A stretch of 64,000 nucleotides of DNA from Pseudoxanthomonas winnipegensis. GTDB lineage: Bacteria > Pseudomonadota > Gammaproteobacteria > Xanthomonadales > Xanthomonadaceae. Made by a program: the position numbers and the translations under genes. Below the pieces are notes generated by a model, which did not search any database, had not been told where the DNA came from, and saw only the letters and a list, made by a program, of their open reading frames with translations. Below, piece after piece: positions 47,315 through 55,293 of this stretch (the stretch's first letter is position 1; every line of letters begins with the position of its first letter). The stretch lies in contig NZ_SHMH01000002.1 of the NCBI RefSeq assembly GCF_004283755.1, positions 1 to 64,000 of the forward strand, written 5' to 3'.

Positions 47315-48057
47315 TCCATCTGGCGCCCAGCGAAGCGGACCTGCACGCCTATGTCGACGGCCAGCTCGACGCGAGCGCGCGCGCCGAGATCGAGCGCTGG
47401 CTGGCCGCCCACCCCGAGCGTGCGGCGGTGGTGGCCGACTGGAAGCGCGACGCCGAACGCCTGCGCGTGCAGCAGGCGCTGCCCGAGCACTGGCCGGCCA
47501 ATCCGCTGTTGGACCCGGCCCGCTTGCGCCGCCAGGTCCGCGCGCGGCGCCGCACCCGATTGGGCATGGCCGCGGCGATGGCGCTGTCGCTGTGCGTCGG
47601 CGTCGGCCTGGGCTGGCAGGCGAAGCAGGCGCAGAACCCGGTCGCGCGCCTGCCGATGGCCGATGCGGTGGCCGCCTACCGGCTGTTCGCCACCAGCGAC
47701 ACGCTGGCCTCGCTGGACAGCGCCTCGCCCACGCAGCTGCGCGACTGGCTGGCCCTGCACTTCGGCGCGCTCGACCGGGTGCCCGACCTCTCGGCCCAGG
47801 GCTTCCACCTGGTCGGCGGCCAGCGCCTGTCCACCGAACAGGGCGCGGCGGCCATGCTGGTCTACGCCGACGCGCAGGGCACGCGGCTGGGCCTGTACGT
47901 GCGCCCGGGCGGCTGGTTCCGCCGGCCCGGACAGCGCCGCGACGGCGACCTGCTCGCCCAGTACTGGTCGCGCGGCGATGCCAGCTTCGCGGTGGTCAGC
48001 CCGTTCGACGATCCGCGCGCCCGCAGCGTCGCCTCGGCACTGGCCCCGCGCGGCTGA
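47311..48057 (+). CDS. Membrane anti-sigma factor
   Basis: 248 aa. The cytoplasmic N-terminal domain (EADLHAYVDGQLDASARAEI) resembles anti-sigma helices but lacks the zinc HxxxCxxC motif. One transmembrane helix spans about residues 88-105 (LGMAAAMALSLCVGVGLGW), and the periplasmic C-terminal part probably senses the oxidative signal. It is translationally coupled to the sigma factor gene, as usual for such pairs. The sensing mechanism is unknown. Confidence 0.85.
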   Translation: MIHLAPSEADLHAYVDGQLDASARAEIERWLAAHPERAAVVADWKRDAERLRVQQALPEHWPANPLLDPARLRRQVRARRRTRLGMAAAMALSLCVGVGLGWQAKQAQNPVARLPMADAVAAYRLFATSDTLASLDSASPTQLRDWLALHFGALDRVPDLSAQGFHLVGGQRLSTEQGAAAMLVYADAQGTRLGLYVRPGGWFRRPGQRRDGDLLAQYWSRGDASFAVVSPFDDPRARSVASALAPRG

Positions 48058-48129
48058 GGCGCTGTTGACCTGGTAGGGCTGTTGGCTTGGTGGGAGCACC
48101 TGTCTCCTCAAATCTCGCGGCGACCGGCC

Positions 48130-48205
48130 TGTAGAGCGGAGCTTGCTCCGCTGGGGCCTTCCCTACGAACCGAACGAAGAGCAGCGGAGCAAGCTCCGCT
48201 CTACA
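48130..48205. repeat. 76-bp intergenic inverted repeat, copy 2
   Basis: The 23-bp arms at 48130-48152 and 48183-48205 are identical to those of copy 1; the centre is nearly the reverse complement of that of copy 1 (CTACGAACCGAACGAAGA), so this copy is inserted in the opposite sense. It lies in the 233-bp space between convergent anti-sigma and dmeF genes and may terminate both. Confidence 0.9.
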
Positions 48206-48290
48206 GGTAGGAGCCACCATGGTGACGATAGGGCTTTCCTGGTAGAGCCCATCGCCACTGCAGTGTCTCCCACAAAGCAAAGCCCGCGGA

Positions 48291-49274
48291 TCAGGCCGCC
48301 TGCAAGGCATTGATCTCCACCGTGACGTGCACCAGCTCCTCATGCACGGCCAGCGCCGCGCGCACCGCCTGCGGCGACAGCCCGGCGGCGCTGACCAGGG
48401 AGACGATCGCCGCATACTGGCCGCGGCCGACACGCCACACATGCAGGTCGCTGATCGCCGTCGGCTGCGGCAGCGCGGCGACCACCTCGCGCACTTCCTC
48501 CACCACCGGCGCATCCATCTCCGCATCCAGCAGCACCCGGCCGGTGGCGCGCAGCAGGCCCACGGCCCACACCGTGACCAGGACCGCGCCGGCGATGCCC
48601 ATCACCGGGTCCAGCCAGGCCGCGCCGAAGAAGCGCCCGGCCAGCAGCGCGGCGATCGCCAGCACCGAGGTGGCCGCGTCGGCCAGCACATGCAGGTAGG
48701 CGGCGCGCAGGTTGAGGTCGGCGTGATGGTCGTGGTCGCCGTGGGCGTGCGCATGCCCATGGTGATCGTCGTGGTGGTGCGCGTGGCCGTGGTCGTGCCC
48801 GTGGTGGTGATGGGTGTGGTCGTCCTTCAGCCACCACGCGCAGACCAGGTTGACCGCCAGGCCCAGCACCGCCAGCACGATGGCCTGGTCGTAGCGGATC
48901 GGCAGCGGATCGACCAGGCGCTGCACCGACTGCCAGGCCATCAGCAGCGCCACGCACAGCAGCAGCACCGCGCTGGTGTAGCCGCCCAGGATCTCGATCT
49001 TCCAGGTGCCGAAGGCGAAGCGCGCGTCGCGCGCATAGCGCCGCGCCGCCGCGTAGGCCAGCAGCGACAGGCCCAGCGCCAGCGCGTGCGAACTCATGTG
49101 CCAGCCATCGGCCAGCAGCGCCATCGAGTTGAAGAGCCAGCCGCCGGCGATCTCGGCCACCATCATCAGCGCGGTCAGCACCACGGCGCGGCGGGTGTTG
49201 CGCTCGCCGGCCGCATTGCCGGTGACGAACTGGTGGTCGTGGCGATGCGCATGCAGCGCGTGGTCGAGGGACAT
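48291..49274 (-). CDS. dmeF: DmeF-type cation diffusion facilitator (Co/Ni/Zn exporter)
   Basis: 327 aa. Six transmembrane helices, with metal sites in ALLADGWHMSSHA (helix 2, HxxxH-type) and LHVLADAATSVLA (helix 5). A long His-rich cytoplasmic loop (about 30 residues of mainly His, Asp and Gly between helices 4 and 5) and a C-terminal metal-binding domain follow. DmeF exports Co and Ni against protons from the cytoplasm. The ATG at 49274 is divergent from the DmeR-like repressor, sharing a G-tract operator. Confidence 0.9.
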   Translation of the reverse strand: MSLDHALHAHRHDHQFVTGNAAGERNTRRAVVLTALMMVAEIAGGWLFNSMALLADGWHMSSHALALGLSLLAYAAARRYARDARFAFGTWKIEILGGYTSAVLLLCVALLMAWQSVQRLVDPLPIRYDQAIVLAVLGLAVNLVCAWWLKDDHTHHHHGHDHGHAHHHDDHHGHAHAHGDHDHHADLNLRAAYLHVLADAATSVLAIAALLAGRFFGAAWLDPVMGIAGAVLVTVWAVGLLRATGRVLLDAEMDAPVVEEVREVVAALPQPTAISDLHVWRVGRGQYAAIVSLVSAAGLSPQAVRAALAVHEELVHVTVEINALQAA

Positions 49275-49293
49275 GGGCCGGGTCCGGGGTGTA

Positions 49294-49314
49294 GGATACC
49301 CCCCCATGGTATAC
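49294..49314. promoter_or_regulatory. DmeR/RcnR-type operator
   Basis: GGATACC and GGTATAC arms flank a C-tract: ATACC-CCCCCAT-GGTAT. Inverted AT-rich arms around a G/C tract are the signature of RcnR/CsoR-family sites. It lies 20 bp upstream of dmeF and 15 bp upstream of dmeR, placed to repress both. Confidence 0.8.
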
Positions 49315-49328
49315 ACGAGCCCGGCCCC

Positions 49329-49601
49329 ATGTCGCATGTGATCCACGACGCCCCGCGCCTGACCCCGCGCGTGAAGCGCCTCAAGGGCCAGGTCGCCGCC
49401 CTGGAAAAGGCGCTGGCCGGCGAACCGGAATGCCTGGCCGTGCTGACCCAGATCGCCGCCATCCGCGGCGCGGCGCAGAGCCTGCTGCTGGAGGTGCTGG
49501 AAGGCCATATGCAGTCGCACGTGGCCGAGGAGAAGAATCCCGCCGCGCGCCGCGCCGAGGTCGCCGCCGTGAACAAGATCCTGCGCTCGTATCTCAAATA
49601 G
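49329..49601 (+). CDS. dmeR: DmeR-like metal-sensing repressor (RcnR/CsoR family)
   Basis: 90 aa, an all-helical tetramer-forming DNA-binding protein. MSHVIHDAPRLTPRVKRLKG carries the N-terminal His ligand (H3) and basic patch. C35 (GEPECLAVLTQ) and H60/H64 (LEGHMQSHV) match the metal-site pattern of RcnR/DmeR. Metal binding releases the operator and lets dmeF be expressed. It is divergent from dmeF, the typical arrangement. Confidence 0.88.
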   Translation: MSHVIHDAPRLTPRVKRLKGQVAALEKALAGEPECLAVLTQIAAIRGAAQSLLLEVLEGHMQSHVAEEKNPAARRAEVAAVNKILRSYLK

Positions 49602-49649
49602 CGGGACGCCGGGCGCGGGCGTTGCCGGCGTCGGCACGCGCGCGCAGGC

Positions 49650-50309
49650 ATGCTGTGCGCCCCTGGTGTCGCCCTGGACCTGCGCGTGCCCGATCTGCAT
49701 TTCTATCGCCCCGCCGACGGCCACGGCCTGGCGCACGATCCCTTCAAGGCCATCGTCGCGCCGCGGCCGATCGGCTGGATCGGCTCGGTCTCGCCCGAAG
49801 GCGTGCGCAACCTGGCGCCCTACAGCTTCTTCAACGCCTTCGGCGACACGCCGCCGCTCATCGGCTTCAGCAGCTCGGGCTGGAAGGACAGCGTGCGCAA
49901 CATCCAGGCCACCGGGGTGTTCACCTGGAACCTGACCACCGCCGCGCAGGCTACGCAGATGAACCAGAGCTCGGCGCCGTTCCCGGCCGAGGTCGACGAG
50001 TTCGAACGCAGCGGCTTGGAGGCCCTGCCCGGGCGCGTGGTCGATGCGCCGTTCGTGGCCGGCACGCCGGCCGCCTTCGAGTGCCGGCTGACCCAGCTGA
50101 TCCAGCTCAACGACGCGCAAGGCCGCGCGCTGCCGCAGTGGCTGGTGCTCGGCGAGGTGGTCGGCGTGCACATCGACCGGCGCTTCCTGGTCGATGGCGT
50201 GTACGACACCGCCGCGGCCGCGCCGATCCTGCGTGCCGGCGGACCCGGCGCGTATGTGCGCGTGGGCCCGGAGGCGATGTTCGACATGCGCCGTCCGACC
50301 AAGGCATGA
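49650..50309 (+). CDS. Flavin reductase-like FMN-binding split-barrel protein
   Basis: 219 aa. The split-barrel motif FKAIVAPRPIGWIGSVSPEG is followed by NLAPYSFFNAFGDTPPLIGF, typical of the flavin reductase-like family. These use FMN to reduce flavins or act as FMN-dependent oxidoreductases. Start ATG at 49650 is uncertain; an internal start near VPDLHFYRPADG is possible. It overlaps the hydrolase gene by 4 bp, forming a two-gene operon. Confidence 0.85.
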   Translation: MLCAPGVALDLRVPDLHFYRPADGHGLAHDPFKAIVAPRPIGWIGSVSPEGVRNLAPYSFFNAFGDTPPLIGFSSSGWKDSVRNIQATGVFTWNLTTAAQATQMNQSSAPFPAEVDEFERSGLEALPGRVVDAPFVAGTPAAFECRLTQLIQLNDAQGRALPQWLVLGEVVGVHIDRRFLVDGVYDTAAAAPILRAGGPGAYVRVGPEAMFDMRRPTKA

Positions 50310-51001
50310 GCGCACGCGAGTCGCTGCTGCTGTTGCCCGGCCTGCTCAACGACGCCGAGCTGTGGCATGCGCAGCTGGAGGCGCTGGCCGACCTGGCCGA
50401 CTGCCAGGTCGGCGACCTGACCCAGGGCGAGAGCCTGCACGCGGTGGCGCGGCAGGTGCTGGCGGCCGCGCCGCCGGCGTTCGCGCTGGCCGGCTTCTCG
50501 CTGGGCGGTTACGTGGCGCAGGAGATCCTGCGCATCGCCCCGCAGCGGGTCACGCGGCTGGCGCTGCTGGACACCTCCTACCTGCCCGACACGCCGGCCC
50601 GCGCCGAACAGCGCCGCGCGCAGCAGGCCGCGGTCCGGCGCGGCGCCTTCCATGGCTTCGGCGAGGCGCTGATGCGGGCCTATACCGATCCCTCGCACCA
50701 CGGCGATGCCGCGCTGCTGGCGCGCATCCGAAGCATGACCCAGCGCCTGGGCGCCGAGGTCTTCCTGCGCCAGAGCGCGTTCGCGCGCGTCGATGGCAGC
50801 GCGGTGCTGCGCGCCTTCTCCGGGCCGGCGCTGGTGCTGGTCGGCGAGCACGACGCGATCACCCCGCCGGCCGTGCACGAACAGATGGCCGCCCTGCTGC
50901 CCGACGCCACCCTGGTGCGGGTGGCGCAGTGCGGGCACCTGAGCCCGCTGGAGCAGCCCGACGCGGCCAGCCGCGCCCTGCGCGACTGGCTGTTGCGCTA
51001 G
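50306..51001 (+). CDS. Alpha/beta hydrolase
   Basis: 231 aa. The nucleophile elbow is GFSLGG (ALAGFSLGGYVAQEI), the acid is in VLVGEHDAITPP and the His in AQCGHLSPLEQP. It begins with SLLLLPGLLNDAELW, the oxyanion-loop region of small esterases of the BioH/RutD kind. It hydrolyses an ester or other carboxylic acid derivative of unknown identity. The ATG overlaps the preceding stop as ATGA. Confidence 0.87.
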   Translation: MSARESLLLLPGLLNDAELWHAQLEALADLADCQVGDLTQGESLHAVARQVLAAAPPAFALAGFSLGGYVAQEILRIAPQRVTRLALLDTSYLPDTPARAEQRRAQQAAVRRGAFHGFGEALMRAYTDPSHHGDAALLARIRSMTQRLGAEVFLRQSAFARVDGSAVLRAFSGPALVLVGEHDAITPPAVHEQMAALLPDATLVRVAQCGHLSPLEQPDAASRALRDWLLR

Positions 51002-51072
51002 CAGCCACCGGGCGCGACACACGCCCGCCAAACCGGCTGCCTATGCTCCGCGCACGCCGCCCCTGTGAGTCG

Positions 51073-51813
51073 ATGCCGATGTCGCTCCCGTCCTTCCTGC
51101 GCCCCTGCAGCGGGCTGCTGTTGCTGCTCCTGGCCAGCCTGGCCCAGGCCGAGGTCTATCGCCTCGACGCCCCGCCCGAACGCGCGTCCGCCGACGCCAC
51201 GCCGCGCAGCCGCGCGTTGGGCGAGCTGACGCTGAACAACGGCGTGCGCCTGCCGGCGATGCAGCTCATCGCGGTCGATCCGATGGAAGACAGCGGCTGG
51301 AGCACCGCGGACGCGCCGCCGCTGACCCTGGACGCCACGCTGGCTCCCGCCCTGGCCGCCCGGCTCACCGCCTGGTCCACTCCGCGCGGCTGGCTGCTGG
51401 TGCCACGCGGCTGGCAGCCGGTACGCGGCGCGCTGGGCGTGGATGGCTCGGCTTCGATCGCCTTCCTTGCCGAGGACGGCCAGGGCGAGGTCTCGCTGTA
51501 CGACGCCGGCGCCTGCGTGGGCTGTGCGGTCGGCGCGGCCAGCGCCTTCTTCGCCCAGGCCCGCGAGCAGGGGCGCAAGGAAGACTTCTTCGTCTACGAA
51601 GGCGCCGGCCCGGACCTGAAGACCACCGCGCTGGGCCCGCACACATTGGGCTACCACAGCCAGGCCGGCGCTCTGTCGGTGGACGGGCTGGCCTGGTTCG
51701 ACGGCAAGGCCGACCTGCCCTACCACGACCTGCGCGTGCGCCTGCCGCCGGACCAGCACGCCCTGGCCCGCGCCATCCTCGACTGGCGCCTGCCGGAGAA
51801 GGACGCGCGCTGA
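51073..51813 (+). CDS. Secreted hypothetical protein (possibly DUF4850-type)
   Basis: 246 aa. The signal peptide is LRPCSGLLLLLLASLAQAEV. The mature part has no catalytic motif I can recognise; a pair CVGC (GACVGCAVGAA) stands in the middle. Residues 40-60 (LGELTLNNGVRLPAMQLIAVD) resemble the DUF4850 pattern, with low certainty. An upstream ATG at 51043 would extend it by ten residues ahead of the signal peptide. It stands alone, convergent with rtcB. Confidence 0.6.
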   Translation: MPMSLPSFLRPCSGLLLLLLASLAQAEVYRLDAPPERASADATPRSRALGELTLNNGVRLPAMQLIAVDPMEDSGWSTADAPPLTLDATLAPALAARLTAWSTPRGWLLVPRGWQPVRGALGVDGSASIAFLAEDGQGEVSLYDAGACVGCAVGAASAFFAQAREQGRKEDFFVYEGAGPDLKTTALGPHTLGYHSQAGALSVDGLAWFDGKADLPYHDLRVRLPPDQHALARAILDWRLPEKDAR

Positions 51814-51916
51814 GCGCGGACCACGGGCCGCACTGGCAGCGGCGAGCGCGGCAACATGAAGGCGCAAAAAAGAACGGCCGCCTCGCGGCAGCCGTCCAGT
51901 GGGCCAACGATACGCG

Positions 51917-53131
51917 TCAGCCCTTGATGCACAACACCTGACGCAGCGTGTGGACCACCTCCACCAGATCCGCCTGGGCCGCCATCACCGCGTCGATGTC
52001 CTTGTAGGCGGCGGGTGATTCGTCGATCACGCCCTGGTCCTTGCGGCATTCGACGTGGGCGGTGGCCTGGCGGTGCTCGGCCAGGGTGATGCTGGCGCGT
52101 GCCTGGGTGCGGCTCATGACGCGGCCGGCGCCGTGGCTGCAGCTGTGGAAGCTCTCGCCATTGCCGCGGCCACGCACGATGTAGCTGCGCGTGCCCATGC
52201 TGCCCGGGATGATGCCCAGCTCGCCCGCCCTGGCGCTGACCGCGCCCTTGCGGGTCACCAGCAGGTCCTGCCCTGCGTGCGTCTCCTTCTGCACGTAGTT
52301 GTGGTGACAGTTCACCGCCTGTGCCTGCAGCTGGAACTTCGGCAGACGGTGACGCATCTCGGCCAGCACCCGCGCCATCATCGCCTCGCGGTTCTCGCGG
52401 GCGTAGTCCTGCGCCCACGACACCGCCTCCACATAGTCGTCGAACAGCGGCTCGCCTTCCATGAAGAAGGCCAGGTCCTTGTCCGGGACGTGATAGCCCA
52501 GCACGCGATGCGCCAGCTGCTCGCGCGCACGTTCGATGAAGTACGTGCCGATGAGGTTGCCGGTGCCGCGCGAACCGCTGTGCAGCATCACCCACACCGC
52601 GCCGGTCTCGTCCAGGCACAGCTCGATGAAGTGATTGCCGCCGCCCAGCGTGCCCAGCTGACCGTCCAGCTTGTCGGTGCGGATCTTGCGGTGCCTGGCC
52701 TTGATCGCATCCAGGCGCGCGGCCAGGCCCGACTGCGCCACACGCGTGCCGATGCTGTCGGGCAACCTGTGGTGTTCGCCGCCGCGGCCGTTGCCGACCG
52801 GCACGCTGCGCTCGATGCTGTTGCGCAGCTGGGCCAGGCTGTCGGGCAGGTGCTCGGCGCGCAGCGTGGTGCGCACGGCCGCCATGCCGCAGCCGATGTC
52901 CACGCCGACCGCCGCCGGGATGATCGCGCCCTGCGTGGGAATGACCGAGCCGACCGTGGCGCCCTTGCCCAGGTGCACGTCCGGCATCACCGCCACCCAT
53001 GGCCCAACGAAGGGCATGGCGGCGATGTTGCGCAGCTGCGCGTGGGCCTGTTCCTCCAGCGGCACACCGCGCACCCAGCCCTTGATCGGCGTGGCGCTGC
53101 CCTCGGCGTGCAGCAATTCGAATGTATTCAT
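51917..53131 (-). CDS. rtcB: RNA-splicing ligase RtcB
   Basis: 404 aa. It seals RNA 2',3'-cyclic phosphate or 3'-phosphate ends to 5'-OH ends using GTP and Mn2+. Metal ligands are visible: D78 and C81 (VGVDIGCGM), H167 (GGGNHFIE) and H184 (VMLHSGSRGTGN). The guanylylated His is H333 (FHSCSHGAGR), and NCHHNY is conserved. Length matches the E. coli enzyme. It lies 66 bp behind the slipin gene on the same strand, downstream of two tRNA-like RNAs. The usual regulator RtcR and cyclase RtcA are not in the window. Confidence 0.95.
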   Translation of the reverse strand: MNTFELLHAEGSATPIKGWVRGVPLEEQAHAQLRNIAAMPFVGPWVAVMPDVHLGKGATVGSVIPTQGAIIPAAVGVDIGCGMAAVRTTLRAEHLPDSLAQLRNSIERSVPVGNGRGGEHHRLPDSIGTRVAQSGLAARLDAIKARHRKIRTDKLDGQLGTLGGGNHFIELCLDETGAVWVMLHSGSRGTGNLIGTYFIERAREQLAHRVLGYHVPDKDLAFFMEGEPLFDDYVEAVSWAQDYARENREAMMARVLAEMRHRLPKFQLQAQAVNCHHNYVQKETHAGQDLLVTRKGAVSARAGELGIIPGSMGTRSYIVRGRGNGESFHSCSHGAGRVMSRTQARASITLAEHRQATAHVECRKDQGVIDESPAAYKDIDAVMAAQADLVEVVHTLRQVLCIKG

Positions 53132-53197
53132 CTGTTTCACCTCGATCCTTGGTTGAACCGGCACGCGCCGCGTCCTTGCGGCGCGCCCGGGGTGTTG

Positions 53198-54319
53198 CTA
53201 CTTCAGCGTGACCAGCTGCTTGAGCACGCCATCCAGGCCGCCGAACACGGTCAGGCGATCGATCTTCTCGGTCACCTTCTCCAATGCCTCCAGCTCCTTC
53301 AGGCGCATCAGCACCGGGCTTTCGTCCACCAGCCTGGCGGTGTTGAGCAGCGAACGCGTCGCGTTGGCCTCCTCGCGGCGGCGGATGAGGTTGGCCTGGG
53401 CCTGCTTCTCCGCCTGCACGACCCCGTTGAGGATCTGACGCATTTCGCCGGGCAGGATCACGTCCTTGATACCCACGCCCAGCACCTCCACGCCGAACGC
53501 GTCGAGCTTGCCGCGCACGGCGGCGAAGATCTCCGCATCCAGCCCGGCCTTGTCGCCCAGCAGTTCGTCCAGGGTCCTGGACGAGACCACCTTGCGCAGC
53601 CCGTGCTGCAGCTCGCGGTACAGCTGGTCGACGTACTTGGCCACCTTGGTGCGCGCGGCGACCGGGTCGGTCACGCGCACACTGGCGGCCAGGTTGACGC
53701 GCAGCGAGACCTTGTCGCGGGTCAGCAGCTCCTGGCCCTGCACCTCGATCGCCTGCACGCGCAGGTCGATCAGGTCCACGACCACGTTCTTCTGGAAGTT
53801 CCAGAAGGCCGTGCTGCCCGGCGCCAGCGTGCGCGCCAGCTTGCCGTCGATGAACACCAGGCCGGCGAACTCGGCCGGCACATCGGCCACCACCGCCTGC
53901 CTGGACAGCGCGCCGAGCTGGCGCAGGCGCCGCATGACCTCGGCCGGGACTTCCAGGCCGGCGGTCAGCGGCAGCGCGCGCACTTCGACGTCGACCGGGC
54001 CGCGCCAGTACAGCTTGCGCGTGCCGGGCGGCAGCACGTCTTCGAGCTTGCCGTTCTTCATGACCAGGCCGACCTCATCGGCGCCCAGGTCGGCCAGCAC
54101 GAAGCTCGCGTCCAGGCGCGCACCCAGCGCGGCGCTCAGCACCTCGCTGTCCTTGCCGGCGTACTCGGCCGGCACGGTGGGATGCACGCGCACCTCGATC
54201 TTGTTGAAGGCGTCGAACAGGCGGTACACGCCCGGGCCGAGCACCCGCTGGAACTGACGATCCGCAAACACCAGGCCGCGCTCGCCGTCACCGATCACGA
54301 CCCGCTTGGTCCAGAACAT
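53198..54319 (-). CDS. Slipin / SPFH-domain protein of the RNA-repair locus
   Basis: 373 aa. Residues 1-190 form an N-terminal region of two repeated beta units (ADRQFQRVLGPGVYRLF and IDGKLARTLAPGSTAFWNF). The SPFH/band-7 domain follows (QELLTRDKVSLRVNLAASVRVTDP) with a helical C-terminus (VQAEKQAQANLIRRREEANA). There is no obvious transmembrane helix. SPFH proteins oligomerise on membranes. Slipin genes beside rtcB occur in a number of bacteria, but their role is not settled. AGGAG precedes the ATG at 54319. Confidence 0.85.
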   Translation of the reverse strand: MFWTKRVVIGDGERGLVFADRQFQRVLGPGVYRLFDAFNKIEVRVHPTVPAEYAGKDSEVLSAALGARLDASFVLADLGADEVGLVMKNGKLEDVLPPGTRKLYWRGPVDVEVRALPLTAGLEVPAEVMRRLRQLGALSRQAVVADVPAEFAGLVFIDGKLARTLAPGSTAFWNFQKNVVVDLIDLRVQAIEVQGQELLTRDKVSLRVNLAASVRVTDPVAARTKVAKYVDQLYRELQHGLRKVVSSRTLDELLGDKAGLDAEIFAAVRGKLDAFGVEVLGVGIKDVILPGEMRQILNGVVQAEKQAQANLIRRREEANATRSLLNTARLVDESPVLMRLKELEALEKVTEKIDRLTVFGGLDGVLKQLVTLK

Positions 54320-54686
54320 GGCACTTTCTCCTTGTGGTCTGGTGTCGTCGATCGAAAGAGACAAGCCCGCGCGCAGATCGACGAAGACGCGCGGACGGCG
54401 CCTGCGGCACCGCGCCGCAGGCAGGAGGAAGAAGGTGGAAACACCCCTGGACGTCGACCGCACGGAGCGTGAGGCGCGCGGGGTGCCGGGGCCGACGGCG
54501 CCGCAGCGCGCGCACCGCGATGCATTGCGATGCGCACGTTCCGACCTCCGTCGCCGCGACCCACGCGGGCCTCGGCCCGGTGCGAACGCCGCTGCGCCGC
54601 GCCTGTCGCCCGGCGGTCCTTCGCCGGGGCGACCCCGCTTGCGCACGGAGTGTTTCCTGATGGGCTTGCGCCCGGTGCTCTTGCGA
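54320..54686 (-). other. Untranslated leader between tRNA-like RNAs and slipin
   Basis: This stretch of about 370 bases holds no convincing coding frame. Read on the minus strand it has several GC hairpins, for example CGGGGTCGCCCCG. It probably is the 5' leader of the slipin-rtcB transcript after the tRNA-like segments. I found no strong sigma70 or sigma54 promoter in it. Confidence 0.5.
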
Positions 54687-54759
54687 GCGTGGAGCGGGAT
54701 TCGAACCCGCGACTGACGGATTACAAGTCCGTTGCTCTACCCAACTGAGCTATCCAGTG
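54687..54759 (-). tRNA. tRNA-Thr(UGU)-like RNA with unpaired acceptor end
   Basis: The D arm (GCTC/GAGC), anticodon arm (ACGGA-CTTGTAA-TCCGT, anticodon UGU) and T arm (GCGGG-TTCGAAT-CCCGC) are all perfect. In the acceptor only the inner four pairs form (TGGA/TCCA); the outer three (CAC versus CGC) do not. No CCA is encoded. It directly abuts the tRNA-like RNA upstream, which would block normal 5' processing. It is either a defective tRNA or a tRNA mimic in the rtcB transcript. Confidence 0.6.
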
Positions 54760-54829
54760 GTGGGCGTCCAGGTGTCGAACCTGACCCTCCGGGTCGCCCC
54801 GGCGCTCTCTCCAGGTGAGCTACCGCCCG
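54758..54829 (-). ncRNA. tRNA-like RNA with a GCGA tetraloop in place of the anticodon loop
   Basis: The D arm (GCTC-ACCTGGAGA-GAGC) and T arm (TCAGG-TTCGACA-CCTGG) are tRNA-like, and the acceptor has five continuous G-C pairs (GGGCG/CGCCC) followed by A and an encoded CCA. The anticodon arm is CCGGG-GCGA-CCCGG: a five-pair stem closed by a GNRA tetraloop, so there is no anticodon. This matches the idea of a tRNA mimic, such as the module in bacterial Y RNAs, rather than a decoding tRNA. Confidence 0.6.
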
Positions 54830-54974
54830 CATCGTCGTGGCCGCATTTCTGCGTGCTTCCGGCATACGCCACTGCAGCGCCGCGCGCACCGGCCGGAATC
54901 AAAATCCGGGCCGCTGGAAACATCAGACAATACGTCCCCGATTACCCGCGCAGATCCGCGCGGATAATGTGGTG

Positions 54975-54997
54975 CGTCCGATTTTGTTAATCGGACG
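54975..54997. promoter_or_regulatory. Nine-bp perfect inverted repeat containing CCGATTA
   Basis: CGTCCGATT and AATCGGACG flank a 5-base centre. The arm carries the same CCGATT core as three direct copies at 55470-55524. It may be an operator or an RNA hairpin ahead of the tRNA-like RNAs. Confidence 0.5.
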
Positions 54998-55032
54998 AGT
55001 TAATGATGGGTTCCCGCCCCGCGCCACCCGCG

Positions 55033-55118
55033 CTGGAGCATCACCACGCGGCGCACATGCGCCGGTTGCAGCCGCGCCCTTGCCTCAGGGCGTGCGCCAG
55101 CACGCCTGGATGCTCCAG
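55033..55118. other. Structured intergenic region with long-range pairing
   Basis: CTGGAGCAT (55033-55041) and ATGCTCCAG (55110-55118) can pair over 68 bases. Inside lies GGCGCA-CA-TGCGCC (55050-55063), and the right arm can also fold on itself (CCTGGA-TGC-TCCAGG). If transcribed leftward it would be a structured RNA upstream of the tRNA-like pair. No coding frame is convincing here. Confidence 0.4.
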
Positions 55119-55205
55119 GGCAGAACCTGTCGGTTCCGGATCGGAAAGCCATATTGGTGGGTTGTGCGTGGTCGCACGCAAAAGCCTTTGCGAATGCCTG
55201 GAAAG

Positions 55206-55236
55206 AAAAAACCCCCGGGTTTTCAAGACCCGAGGG
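55206..55236 (-). terminator. Rho-independent terminator
   Basis: On the minus strand CCCTCGGGT pairs with ACCCGGGGG (nine pairs, one G-T) around a 7-base loop and is followed by TTTTTT. It ends a short transcript that would include the 36-codon frame at 55294-55404 and separates it from the rtcB locus. Confidence 0.88.
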
Positions 55237-55293
55237 CATTCGCAGTGCCTCGGGAGATCGCCGGTGGCCGATCTCCCATGGAGTCGACCGGCG

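Noticed and set aside
54687-54759. A normal functional tRNA-Thr gene
   Set aside because: The outer acceptor pairs do not form, no CCA is encoded, and the 5' end runs into another tRNA-like RNA. I record it as tRNA-like instead.
54830-55205. A sigma54 promoter upstream of the slipin-rtcB genes
   Set aside because: Several GG-N10-GC spacings can be found in this GC-rich DNA but none resembles TGGCAC-N5-TTGC well enough to support it.
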